From Planctomycetota bacterium (GTDB lineage Bacteria > Planctomycetota > UBA1135): a DNA stretch of 61,697 bases. Below, one piece after another: positions 8,512 through 15,866 of this stretch. The notes under the pieces are model-generated. The model made no database searches and had not been told where the DNA came from. It was given only the letters and a program-made list of their open reading frames with translations. The stretch covers positions 1-61,697 of the forward strand of contig JAJRZS010000032.1 in the NCBI GenBank assembly GCA_024275135.1, read 5' to 3'. A program made the translations under genes and the position numbers. Position 1 is the first letter of the stretch. The number at the start of each line of letters is the position of its first letter.

Positions 8512-10002
8512 ATGAAAACCATCCTAAGTCTCCTCCTAGCTACTCTGCTGGGTGCACCTCTCATGGCTCAGGTCCATTTCAAGGACCAGCCTGGCTACCT
8601 CGAACTGACAGGGCGCATGATTGTGCGGCCCCTGCAGAATGTGCCGACCTCCCCAGAAACCCGCTCCCGCTTGGATGGTTTGGTCGTCAAGTACTTCGAG
8701 GAAGTCGACGAATACGTCATTTCCCTGCCTGCTGGCAAGACCGAAGACCAGGTTTATGACTGGCTGATGGCTACTGGGGATTACCAGTATGTGCATCCTG
8801 ATTGGCGTTGCTTCCCTTTGAATACGCCCAATGATTCTCTGTTCAATCAGCAGTGGCATCACCAAAACATGGAGTCGGAGCTCGGCTGGGACACCATTAC
8901 CGATGCTTCTGGCATTATCGCGGCTTATACCGACACCGGTGTGGATTTGAGCCATCCTGATTTGGTCAACAATCTCATTCCTGGCTACAACCAAGTTTCT
9001 GGTAAATGGCAAAATGCAGGAGGAAACTTGCAGGACATCAATGGCCATGGCACTTGGGTTGCCGGTTGCATTGGTGCGGAAGGCAATAACGGAATGGGTG
9101 TTGCCGGTGTGGCCTGGAACGTGCAAATCATGCCGATTCGCGTTAGTGAAGATCCAGGTGGCGGTGCATATTTGAGCGATTTGACCGATGGTGCCCGGGT
9201 GGCGGCCAACAATGGCGCCTCCACAGTCAGCGCGAGTTATTCCGGCGTGGAAAACCCAAGCGTCGGTACCACCGGCACCTACATTAAAGGCCAGAACTGC
9301 TTGTACCTTTACGCTGCGGGCAACTCCTCCACCAACCACAGCGGTTTCGATTATCCCGATGTGTTGGTGATTGGCGCGACCGACAGTAACGACAACCGCG
9401 CGAGTTTTTCCAGCTATGGCCTTGCTATCGATTGTGTCGCCCCGGGCGTCAACATCATGAGCACGGCTTTGGGTGGCGGATACTCTGCACCTTCCGGTAC
9501 TAGCTTCTCCACTCCTCTCACCAACGGTGTGGCGGCTATGATTTTCGCGCAGAACCCCGGGATTAGCGCCCAAGGCGTGGAAGACCTTCTGCTGAGCACC
9601 TGTGACGACATTGGCGCCGCGGGGGAAGACAACACCTACGGCTTTGGTCGGGTTAATTTACGCGCAGCAGTTGAAGCAGGTGGCAATACCGGGCAAATGG
9701 TGTTGGTGCTGGGCACTATGGTCGGTGGTGCTTACGTCAATATCAATGTCAATAACTGCACGCCTTTGGCTGCGGTGTTGTTGGCCTACTCCTTCACCGG
9801 GCTAGGCTCTAGTTTCGAGCCCTCGACTGGCATGACTTTGGGGCTGAACAACCACCGCATTGGTGCCACCTTCTTCGCTGACAATGCAGGTATCGTTAGC
9901 GAAAACCGCATCCTTCCTGCTCGTCTGTCAGGTCGAACCATCTGGGTGCAAACGACGGAAGTGGGCAATATTTCGAATATTGTCACCCAAACCATCCAGT
10001 AA
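8512..10002 (+). CDS. Secreted subtilisin-like serine protease (S8)
   Basis: 496 aa. A signal peptide (1-20, GAPLMAQ) and a short inhibitor-like prodomain (about 21-110) precede the peptidase S8 domain. Asp141 (YTDTGVD), His179 (NGHGTWVAG) and Ser331 (SGTSFSTP) form an intact triad, with the oxyanion Asn in YAAGNSS. About 100 C-terminal residues after the catalytic domain form a beta-rich module of unknown class (GQMVLVLGTMVGGAYVNI onward). ATG 8512 begins the leader; the frame is open upstream but only with non-secretory sequence. Likely an extracellular degradative protease. Confidence 0.94.
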   Translation: MKTILSLLLATLLGAPLMAQVHFKDQPGYLELTGRMIVRPLQNVPTSPETRSRLDGLVVKYFEEVDEYVISLPAGKTEDQVYDWLMATGDYQYVHPDWRCFPLNTPNDSLFNQQWHHQNMESELGWDTITDASGIIAAYTDTGVDLSHPDLVNNLIPGYNQVSGKWQNAGGNLQDINGHGTWVAGCIGAEGNNGMGVAGVAWNVQIMPIRVSEDPGGGAYLSDLTDGARVAANNGASTVSASYSGVENPSVGTTGTYIKGQNCLYLYAAGNSSTNHSGFDYPDVLVIGATDSNDNRASFSSYGLAIDCVAPGVNIMSTALGGGYSAPSGTSFSTPLTNGVAAMIFAQNPGISAQGVEDLLLSTCDDIGAAGEDNTYGFGRVNLRAAVEAGGNTGQMVLVLGTMVGGAYVNINVNNCTPLAAVLLAYSFTGLGSSFEPSTGMTLGLNNHRIGATFFADNAGIVSENRILPARLSGRTIWVQTTEVGNISNIVTQTIQ

Positions 10003-10026
10003 TTCGGGTTCGTCTCGATTCCATTT

Positions 10027-10055
10027 CAAGAGGGCTTCCTATGGGGGCCCTCTTG
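10027..10055 (+). terminator. Hairpin after the subtilase gene (weak terminator)
   Basis: CAAGAGGGC at 10027-10035 pairs perfectly with GCCCTCTTG at 10047-10055 (9-bp stem, 11-base loop). It is followed by tggtg rather than a U-run, so it may be a weak or factor-assisted terminator, or an mRNA 3'-stabilising hairpin. The next gene's -10 box begins four bases later. Confidence 0.45.
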
Positions 10056-10058
10056 TGG

Positions 10059-10064
10059 TGCAAT
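10059..10064 (+). promoter_or_regulatory. Candidate -10 box (TGCAAT) 6 bp before the PCuAC gene
   Basis: TGCAAT ends six bases before ATG 10071. The string AATAAGGCCATGCG here is repeated exactly before the TPR gene at 55600, which supports a shared promoter/start arrangement. Confidence 0.35.
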
Positions 10065-10070
10065 AAGGCC

Positions 10071-10526
10071 ATGCGCTCCCTGCCTCCTCTGTCCATATTC
10101 GTTTTCGCGCTGTCGTTGTTGATTGCTTGCAGCCATGAGCAGGACGCTACAGCAGGGAGTCCTGGCGCTGTGGATGTGACCGCGGCTTGGGCGCGTCCTT
10201 CCTTGCCCCCGCATGAAAACAGTGCAGCTTTTTTTGTGGTTCACAATCGCACCGATCACGCTGTGCAGTTGTTAGGGGCTTCGACTTCCCGTGCCGGGGT
10301 TACTGAACTCCACCATATGGAAATGGATGGAGACCGTATGCGCATGCGTCGGGTGCCTTCCTTTACCATCCCAGCCCATGGAGAATTGGTTTTGGAACCT
10401 GGCAGCAACCACCTTATGTTTTTTGAATTACCAGCACCCTGGGTGGATGGGGAAAAGGTCGACTTGCATTTGGAGTTCGACTCCCTACCTGCTGTCGATG
10501 TCCTAGCTGAGGTGCGTCCCTTATGA
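10071..10526 (+). CDS. PCuAC-type periplasmic copper chaperone lipoprotein
   Basis: 151 aa. The lipoprotein signal ends LLIAC (Cys20). The PCuAC/DUF461 fold carries the copper-ligand pattern: His81, His82 and Met83, further methionines (MEMDGDRMRMR) and, about 25 residues later, the NHLMF segment that supplies the second His-X-Met-like pair. These proteins deliver Cu(I) to the CuA or CuB site of cytochrome c oxidase. The stop overlaps the ATG of the SCO gene (ATGA), so the two are co-translated, the usual pairing. No oxidase subunit lies in the window. Confidence 0.92.
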   Translation: MRSLPPLSIFVFALSLLIACSHEQDATAGSPGAVDVTAAWARPSLPPHENSAAFFVVHNRTDHAVQLLGASTSRAGVTELHHMEMDGDRMRMRRVPSFTIPAHGELVLEPGSNHLMFFELPAPWVDGEKVDLHLEFDSLPAVDVLAEVRPL

Positions 10527-11080
10527 AATGGGCTTGCCTAGGCTTGCTCCTGGTTAGCCTTGGCTGTAGCGATTCCGACGCTGGGCTGCTGGACTTTCAA
10601 GGGATTGGTGGAGATTTCACCTTAACCGATGAGCAAGGGCAGAAGTTTTCTTTGGCCGAACACCGCGGGCAAGTGTATTTGTTGTTTTTTGGCTTTACTC
10701 ATTGCCCGGATGTTTGCCCAACGACGTTGGTGGAACTGCAAGAAGTTTTTCAGCGGCTTGGCGGCGCAGGACAGGATTTGCAAATCCTTTTTGTTTCCGT
10801 GGACCCGGAACGGGACACACCTGAGTTGCTTGCAAGCTATCTGCAGCCCTTTGATCTTCCCGTTATCGGCCTCACAGGAACGGTATCCCAGGTTGAGAAG
10901 GTGGCTCAGGCTTATGGTGCCTTTTTCGAGAAAGTGGCTTTGGATTCCGCTGCCGTTTACACCATGGACCATTCCACCCGGTCCTATCTCATTGATGGGG
11001 AAGGCAAGGTACGCTACATCTTCCGCTACAAGGATGAGCCAGAAAGAATTGCGCAAATTGTGCGTAAGTTGCTTCCATGA
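10523..11080 (+). CDS. SCO1/SenC/PrrC-family copper metallochaperone/thiol reductase
   Basis: 185 aa. Lipoprotein leader with lipobox LVSLGC (Cys15), then a thioredoxin-like fold. The CuA-assembly motif CPDVC gives Cys61 and Cys65, and His150 (TMDHSTRS) supplies the third copper ligand; FFGFTHCPDVCPTTL is typical of the family. Together with the overlapping PCuAC gene upstream it is predicted to load or reduce copper sites of an aerobic terminal oxidase. Normal length for a bacterial SCO. Confidence 0.95.
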   Translation: MKWACLGLLLVSLGCSDSDAGLLDFQGIGGDFTLTDEQGQKFSLAEHRGQVYLLFFGFTHCPDVCPTTLVELQEVFQRLGGAGQDLQILFVSVDPERDTPELLASYLQPFDLPVIGLTGTVSQVEKVAQAYGAFFEKVALDSAAVYTMDHSTRSYLIDGEGKVRYIFRYKDEPERIAQIVRKLLP

Positions 11081-11127
11081 ATAAGGTTGAGTCGAATTTT
11101 TTGGGAGAATTGCGGGTTTCCCCTGAG

Positions 11128-11156
11128 TTGACGCTTGCTCTGCACCCGCGTATTCT
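11128..11156 (+). promoter_or_regulatory. Sigma-70-type promoter of the beta-barrel lipoprotein gene
   Basis: TTGACG at 11128-11133 and TATTCT at 11151-11156 are separated by exactly 17 bp. This is the only promoter in the window with a clear -35. It leaves a 5' leader of about 25 nt containing a GAACA/TGTTC inverted repeat. Confidence 0.6.
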
Positions 11157-11186
11157 TTGAGCCACCCAGAACATGGGTGTTCCCCA

Positions 11187-11741
11187 ATGAACTGCAAACC
11201 ACTCTTCCTCCTCCTTGCTCTGGCCGCCATCGGCTGCTCCACCCTTCCCTCGCACCGCTCTCCTGATGGTGTGGAGTTTACGCCTGGCACTTTTCGCTTG
11301 AGTGGTGATGTTGGCTACTCCTCAAATGGCAATGGCTCGGTGAATGGCAATGCCACTCAGCTTGGTGGATCCTTAGGTTATTTCCTAACCCCAGGTCTGG
11401 AAATGGGGTTGGGCGGAGATTACGAGAAGGTGAATCGCATTCTAAGCGGTCAAAGCCTGGAGAATACTTTTCTCAGTATCTTTGCTCGTTATTACACCAC
11501 CACGGTTGGTTCCACCCGTCCGTTTGCCGAACTCAGCGCAGGTATGGGCACCACATCTTTTGGCGTGGCCGAAGAGGATTTACGAGTGCTTGCCGGAACC
11601 ATGGGTTTTTTGCATTTTCTTTCCGATACTTTGGCGGTGGAAGTTGCCGTAGAAAAAACTTTCTACGCCTTCCCCAACAGCAGCACTGCGATTGATACGG
11701 ATTCCTGGTCGGGTTCGGTTGGCTTGTCCTGGTTCTTCTAA
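11187..11741 (+). CDS. Small outer-membrane beta-barrel lipoprotein
   Basis: 184 aa. The signal peptide ends in a lipobox (LAAIGC, Cys16), unusual for a barrel protein. The rest alternates polar and hydrophobic residues with Gly/aromatic turns (QLGGSLGYFLTPGLEMGLGGDY, FLSIFARYYTTT, SGSVGLSWFF) and ends in Phe, the classical outer-membrane C-terminal signature. It resembles 8-stranded OmpA/OmpW-like or porin-family barrels (outer membrane protein beta-barrel domain). Function unknown. It ends nine bases before the convergent gene at 11751. Confidence 0.65.
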   Translation: MNCKPLFLLLALAAIGCSTLPSHRSPDGVEFTPGTFRLSGDVGYSSNGNGSVNGNATQLGGSLGYFLTPGLEMGLGGDYEKVNRILSGQSLENTFLSIFARYYTTTVGSTRPFAELSAGMGTTSFGVAEEDLRVLAGTMGFLHFLSDTLAVEVAVEKTFYAFPNSSTAIDTDSWSGSVGLSWFF

Positions 11742-11750
11742 ACCAAATTT

Positions 11751-12053
11751 TTAGCTAGGGCTCGATTCTGTGTGCTCCTTGCGGATGAAATAAAGATTCC
11801 GCAGGTAAATAAGGAGGCCTGTGGATTGCCCTAGCAGAATGACGGGGTCGCGGTCGAGGATTCCGTAAATTAGCAGCAACAATGAGCCTCCAATGCTGAA
11901 ATACCAAAATGCAATGGGGATGATACTCTTGCGTTCTTTCTCTGAAGCCAACCATTGCACCAAAAATCGCATAAAAAAGACGGCCTGGCCGATAAAGCCC
12001 AAAATGGCGATGGGGTCTTTGGCATTCTGTAGGATTTCTTCGAACCAACTCAT
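11751..12053 (-). CDS. Lipid A biosynthesis N-terminal domain (LAB_N) membrane protein
   Basis: 100 aa with about three transmembrane helices (AILGFIGQAVFFMRFLVQW, PIAFWYFSIGGSLLLLIYGI, VILLGQSTGLLIYLRNLYFI). This is the stand-alone LAB_N domain, found at the N-terminus of some LpxB proteins and as a separate gene beside DPM-like glycosyltransferases. It is probably a membrane partner in lipid-linked sugar transfer or flipping. The ATG overlaps the glycosyltransferase stop (ATGA); the frame is open further upstream but that sequence belongs to the neighbour. Confidence 0.82.
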   Translation of the reverse strand: MSWFEEILQNAKDPIAILGFIGQAVFFMRFLVQWLASEKERKSIIPIAFWYFSIGGSLLLLIYGILDRDPVILLGQSTGLLIYLRNLYFIRKEHTESSPS

Positions 12054-12775
12054 GAATTCGTTTCCTCGATTTCGGGCACGGCGTTGCGTTTCATCAGCCA
12101 TTTCACCCCCATGAGGTCCCAGATGCCCACCCAGGCACGATCCCAAACTCCATATTTGGAATTTCCTGCACCGCGTTCGCGGTGACGCACAGGCACAGAG
12201 ACCGAAGTGCCGCCTGCGCGTCGCACCAGAGCTGGCAGGTAGCGATGCACATGGTCGAACCAAGGCAATGCAAGAAAGGTTTCGCGTGAGAATAACTTGA
12301 TGCCGCAGCCTGTGTCGGGGGTGTCGTCATGCAACATGCGGGCGCGGATACGATTGGCAAAGCGCGAGGCCCAACGTTTGGAATTGGTGTCTTGGCGATC
12401 GACACGATGGCCAATGGCCAGCCACGGAGTTTCAGTAGACAGATTTTCGGGCTTTGCCGCCCACAGTGCTGGAATATCTCCTGGGTGGTTTTGCCCATCC
12501 CCATCTAGGGTGGCAATCCAGGGAAAGCGCGCGGCACGCACCCCACTACGCACCCCGGCACTTTGGCCGCAGGGTTTGGCATGCCGAATCACGCGTAACT
12601 TGGCATCGCGTGCTCGGCGCTCGGCCAACTCCTGCGGGGTGGCATCGGTGCTGCCATCGTCGACATAGACGATTTCATAATCCTCAAATAGTGGGGCCAA
12701 GGCTTGATGAATCTCGTCGATAAGCGGGTTGATGTTGCCAGCTTCGTTGAGGACAGGGACGACGACGGAGATCAT
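12050..12775 (-). CDS. GT2 glycosyltransferase, DPM1/ArnC-like
   Basis: 241 aa GT-A-fold family 2 enzyme: SVVVPVLNEAGNI at the start, VYVDDGSTDAT for nucleotide binding, ATLDGDGQNHPGD for the metal-binding DXD region, and DTGCGIKLFSRE. There are no C-terminal membrane spans, so it is a soluble dolichyl-phosphate-mannose-synthase-like form that probably transfers a sugar to undecaprenyl phosphate. The conserved RERGAGNSKYG stretch fits that subclass. Both neighbours overlap it by four bases (ATGA), so deoxyhypusine-synthase-like, GT2 and LAB_N form one translational unit. Confidence 0.9.
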   Translation of the reverse strand: MISVVVPVLNEAGNINPLIDEIHQALAPLFEDYEIVYVDDGSTDATPQELAERRARDAKLRVIRHAKPCGQSAGVRSGVRAARFPWIATLDGDGQNHPGDIPALWAAKPENLSTETPWLAIGHRVDRQDTNSKRWASRFANRIRARMLHDDTPDTGCGIKLFSRETFLALPWFDHVHRYLPALVRRAGGTSVSVPVRHRERGAGNSKYGVWDRAWVGIWDLMGVKWLMKRNAVPEIEETNS

Positions 12776-14043
12776 GTTTCTGAGGTGGCGTTGGAGCCCG
12801 TGGCGCGGCGCAAGCGGGAGGCATGTTGCTGGATTTGAGCAAAAAGTTTTTGCCGAAGGGAATCACGCATATCAAATAGGCGGAAGCCATCCGTTGGGCG
12901 CAAGTAGCCTTGGGCTTCGGGGTGGCGCTCAAGCAAGGTATCGCTGCCGAGCTCTTGTTCCAGCTGGAGGAGGCGTTGGCGCTTGTCGAGTAAGGCCTTG
13001 GTGAGGATGGGCATGACGATGGAATAATCGCAAGAGAAGCTCTCGGTGGTTTTTCGATAATGTGTTTTATCGACCTTGCCCCAAGTGACCGCTTCGGCGG
13101 GGGGGCAGCTCGACAGCGAGCCGTCGGTAACAGGAGCGGTGGTAATTTGGATGTCATAAAGGTAGCCGCGGATATCCTCGAAACCAAATATTTGACTTAA
13201 GGCAGGCTCCGGTTGTAGATTGAAATTTTTGGGAACGCCGCCTCCTAGAACGAGGGTGCCCAAGTTTTTTGGTACAGAATCATGAAGCCCCCACCAGTGG
13301 TAGGCACAAGATTCCAAGACCTCACCATGAAGGTCGAGCTCAAAGCCGTATTGATCGCCGCAGGCTTCTTTTAGCGCCCAGAGTAGGGTGCTATTGAGGA
13401 AGACCGAGCCGTCGGCAGGAGCGCCAACAAAAACAGGAATGGATTTTCGATGACACAAGGCCAACAGGCCTTCGGCGGCGCCTTTTTGTTTTTCGGCTTG
13501 GGCAAAATGTGCGCCCAGTCGGTAGCGGAATTCAGGGCCGGTCATCCGCTTTTGAAATTCTGGCAAGCGCAAAAGTCGGCAAAGATAGGCATCGGTGTCG
13601 AAAAGGACGGATTCTGGGAAGCCAATGTCGGTGATGCGGATGATTTCTTCCTCGCGTAACTGTCCATCATCCCCAAAGATGGGCACTTCCTGGAAATCAT
13701 GTTCCTGTACCGAAGCGATGGCGCGGTGGGCATCGTGATAGCAAATGGCGTCGGTGACAGAGATATAGGCAAACCAACCCGTTTCTAAGAGAGGGTTCAG
13801 CCAGGAATAATGCTGACCAGAGGCCGTAACGGGGCCGGCAACAGAAAGAGTCATCGGAATGCCTTGGCCGATGGCTTCGTCGAGCAGCATCCAAATCCGT
13901 CGCAAGTAAGCGCCGCCGAAAGAAGGAAAACTTCGTTCGAGCAAATTGTCGAGATGTTTGGATGCGGTCACTGCTTGGTGACGCAAGCCGCTTGTTGCAG
14001 CCTGGCAGGGTCGACTGCCGACCGGATCCTTGCGGGTTGCCAT
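12772..14043 (-). CDS. Deoxyhypusine synthase family protein
   Basis: 423 aa. The C-terminal half matches deoxyhypusine/homospermidine-synthase-like NAD enzymes: FVGAPADGSVF, LGGGVPKNF with Lys272 at the place of the lysine that forms the enzyme-imine intermediate, and AVTWGKVDKTHY near the end. The eukaryal and archaeal enzymes modify eIF5A/aIF5A; bacteria lack that substrate, and bacterial homologues make homospermidine or act on other amines, so the substrate here is open. The first about 40 residues are extra. The promoter TACAAT lies six bases before the ATG. It heads an operon with a GT2 and a LAB_N protein. Confidence 0.85.
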   Translation of the reverse strand: MATRKDPVGSRPCQAATSGLRHQAVTASKHLDNLLERSFPSFGGAYLRRIWMLLDEAIGQGIPMTLSVAGPVTASGQHYSWLNPLLETGWFAYISVTDAICYHDAHRAIASVQEHDFQEVPIFGDDGQLREEEIIRITDIGFPESVLFDTDAYLCRLLRLPEFQKRMTGPEFRYRLGAHFAQAEKQKGAAEGLLALCHRKSIPVFVGAPADGSVFLNSTLLWALKEACGDQYGFELDLHGEVLESCAYHWWGLHDSVPKNLGTLVLGGGVPKNFNLQPEPALSQIFGFEDIRGYLYDIQITTAPVTDGSLSSCPPAEAVTWGKVDKTHYRKTTESFSCDYSIVMPILTKALLDKRQRLLQLEQELGSDTLLERHPEAQGYLRPTDGFRLFDMRDSLRQKLFAQIQQHASRLRRATGSNATSET

Positions 14044-14049
14044 GGTCGG

Positions 14050-14055
14050 ATTGTA
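14050..14055 (-). promoter_or_regulatory. Candidate -10 box (TACAAT) 6 bp before the deoxyhypusine-synthase-like gene
   Basis: The minus-strand TACAAT is followed by exactly six bases and then ATG 14043. It directly abuts the U-tract of the upstream terminator, so one gene's termination and the next gene's initiation share about 45 bp. Confidence 0.5.
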
Positions 14056-14056
14056 G

Positions 14057-14089
14057 GAAAAGGCCAGTCCCGATTGAAGGGACTGGCCT
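14057..14089 (-). terminator. Rho-independent terminator of the Asp/His-rich pilX-like gene
   Basis: AGGCCAGTCCC (14061-14071) and GGGACTGGCCT (14079-14089) form a perfect 11-bp stem with a 7-base loop. On the minus strand the stem is followed by TTTTCC. It lies 28 bp after the stop at 14117. Confidence 0.85.
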
Positions 14090-14116
14090 AAAGCTTAAGG
14101 ATTTGCGGTGGGGTGA

Positions 14117-15745
14117 CTAGTTGTAGTCTTCGAATACGGTGAGGACATCCGTATGCCCCTTCGCGCCTTCCATGGAGACGCTATCCGGCAGGTTGTTGGC
14201 CACCTCCTGGTCGTAAATGACATTGCAGTTGGTCATGCTGAGGATGCGGTTGAGTACGACGAGCTGACCCTCAAAGGTGGTTTGCTGCGCCAAGTCGATT
14301 TGATTGAGGTAGGTGAATCCTTGGATATTGGCTCCTTGGCTGTCGACGATGAGAGTGCAGCCAGGGGCAAGGATACCGATGTTTTGTTCGGCGCCGCTTT
14401 GGCCTCCACCAATGGTGTTGTTGTTCAACAGCTCGATGGTGTTGCGCGGTCCTTGGCGTAAATCGGTGCCATTGGGAAGCAAGACTACTAAGCCTCCATT
14501 CAGGGTGCATCCATCCACTACTAAATGTTGTCCAGGCTGGAGCTCGACTACAGCGGTATCCTCCAAGTACAGACCTTGCATGGAAGTAGTGTTTTGGAAG
14601 AGGGTTTTGCCGCTGCCCTCGTTGGCAAATCCATCCAAGGAAAAGGCGGGGGTTTTGGCTTTATCACCAATGACCACCTCCTTGCCTAAGGATTGCAGAT
14701 TGTTAGCTTCGTTGTAGCGGTAAAGGGTGCCATCAACACCGGCGCCATTGAAGTTGATGCTGCCGACGCCATTCGAGCTTGAAGTGTGGAAGGAACCTTG
14801 ACCGTCAGTATCGATTACCCAATCTTCGGCGCGGTCGGGCAAATCAGTAACGATGGCGTCGCCTTGGATGAGGCCCCCTTGCATTTGCAAGTTATCTCCA
14901 AGGAATAAGAAGGCGAGATTGGAGGTGCCGCCATCGCCGGTGTAGACGCTCACGGAACTACCGAGTTGAGCCTCTGCTTCGCCATAGATGCCGGCAATTT
15001 CCAAAGTGTGGACATAGGCCGAGTTGAAGCTGCTACCGCTATCTTCATCGTCATCACCTTCATGATCATCATCATCGCCGTCGTGGTGACCATCGTCGTC
15101 GTCATTGTCGGCGTCATCATCATCGCCATCATGATGGTCGCTGTCATCGTCATCATCCTCAGCGTGGTCGCCGTCATGATGGTCGTCGTCTTCGCAGTCA
15201 TCGGCGTGGTCCCCGTCGTGATGGTCATCGTCATCATGATCGCAATCCCCATCATGATCGCCATCGTGATGGTCGTCGTCATCGTCATCATCCTCAGCGT
15301 GGTCCCCGTCATGATGGTCATCGTCATCATGATCGCAATCCCCATCATGATCGCCATCGTGATGGTCGTCATCATCGTCTTCGTGGTCCCCGTCATCATC
15401 ATCTCCAGGGTGGTCGCCATCTCCACCGTCGTCCATTTGGAAATCGGGGTCGAAATGGGCCTCAATGATGAAACGGGTTTTACCATCAGGCAAGGTCCAC
15501 CCTTCGCTGCCCGTTCCGGTCCAATTCGGGTCAATCATCAGCCTACGCTGCGCATATTCCAAGCCGGATTCCACGGCGAATTCTGCAGTCAAGGAACCAG
15601 CTTCATCACGGACCGTGTTCATGGTGTCATTAATGCCCGCCTGAAAGGAGCTTGCAACGGCTGCGAGCAAACTGGTGATGAGAATCACCAAAATCAAGAT
15701 GGCGCCTTGTTGGCTTGAGTTGTGTTTGTGTGAGGCAATTCGCAT
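14117..15745 (-). CDS. PilX-like pilus-associated protein with long Asp/His-rich repeat region
   Basis: 542 aa from ATG 15745 (a start at 15784 adds 13). The N-terminus is PilX/class-III-signal-like: a basic patch, then QQGAILILVILITSLLAAVASS as a membrane helix, then the SGLEYAQRRL motif also present in the neighbour at 15867. Residues about 105-235 are almost entirely Asp, His, Gly and a few Cys (DDDDHHDGDHDGDCDHDD), built on a 31-residue (93-bp) repeat. The C-terminal 300 residues form a right-handed beta-helix-like domain (GGLVVLLPNGTDL, NIGILAPGCTLIVDS). It is paralogous to the next gene but separated from it by a terminator, so it is separately transcribed. The acidic segment probably binds divalent metals. 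Probably surface-exposed on or anchored to the pilus. Confidence 0.75.
   Translation of the reverse strand: MRIASHKHNSSQQGAILILVILITSLLAAVASSFQAGINDTMNTVRDEAGSLTAEFAVESGLEYAQRRLMIDPNWTGTGSEGWTLPDGKTRFIIEAHFDPDFQMDDGGDGDHPGDDDDGDHEDDDDDHHDGDHDGDCDHDDDDHHDGDHAEDDDDDDDHHDGDHDGDCDHDDDDHHDGDHADDCEDDDHHDGDHAEDDDDDSDHHDGDDDDADNDDDDGHHDGDDDDHEGDDDEDSGSSFNSAYVHTLEIAGIYGEAEAQLGSSVSVYTGDGGTSNLAFLFLGDNLQMQGGLIQGDAIVTDLPDRAEDWVIDTDGQGSFHTSSSNGVGSINFNGAGVDGTLYRYNEANNLQSLGKEVVIGDKAKTPAFSLDGFANEGSGKTLFQNTTSMQGLYLEDTAVVELQPGQHLVVDGCTLNGGLVVLLPNGTDLRQGPRNTIELLNNNTIGGGQSGAEQNIGILAPGCTLIVDSQGANIQGFTYLNQIDLAQQTTFEGQLVVLNRILSMTNCNVIYDQEVANNLPDSVSMEGAKGHTDVLTVFEDYN
15040..15432. repeat. Low-complexity GAT/CAT/GAC repeat encoding Asp/His tract; 93-bp tandem unit
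   Basis: The region reads as degenerate ATC/GTC/CAT/GAT triplets on the plus strand. Within it a unit of about 93 bp is repeated nearly exactly (one copy beginning near 15205, the next near 15298), with more diverged copies on the left side. The unit is a whole number of codons, so copy-number change keeps the frame. Candidate site of strand-slippage variation. Confidence 0.85.
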
Positions 15746-15820
15746 GGCTGAAAGAGGGTGACATAAAGACCCCTTGCCTCCCATCAGCGGATGTAATTGA
15801 AATCACTCAATAAAATGTCG

Positions 15821-15852
15821 AAAAAAAGGCCGCCGACCATAGTCGACGACCT
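15821..15852 (-). terminator. Rho-independent terminator ending the pilus operon
   Basis: On the minus strand AGGTCGTCGAC pairs with GTCGGCGGCCT (11 bp including two G-U pairs, loop TATG) and is followed by seven T. It lies 15 bp after the stop codon at 15867. It separates the main pilus operon from the Asp/His-rich gene. Confidence 0.9.
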
Positions 15853-15866
15853 AACGGGGAAGGAAA

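Noticed and set aside
8536..9573. 345-aa minus-strand ORF
   Set aside because: It lies entirely antisense to the subtilase, whose catalytic motifs are intact; composition is that of a shadow frame.
11077..11160. 27-codon ORF overlapping the SCO stop (ATGA) and ending in TGA
   Set aside because: It contains the clear promoter (TTGACG-17-TATTCT) of the next gene and has no membrane or signal feature; chance is the simpler explanation.
15040..15432. CRISPR-like array
   Set aside because: Triplet-based, in-frame repeats with no constant repeat/variable spacer pattern; they encode the Asp/His tract.
14966..15718. 250-aa plus-strand ORF rich in Ile, Val and Met that looks like a polytopic membrane protein
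   Set aside because: It is the exact antisense of Asp/His codons (GAT, GAC, CAT) of the pilX-like gene, which necessarily read as Ile/Val/Met; no start region or family match.
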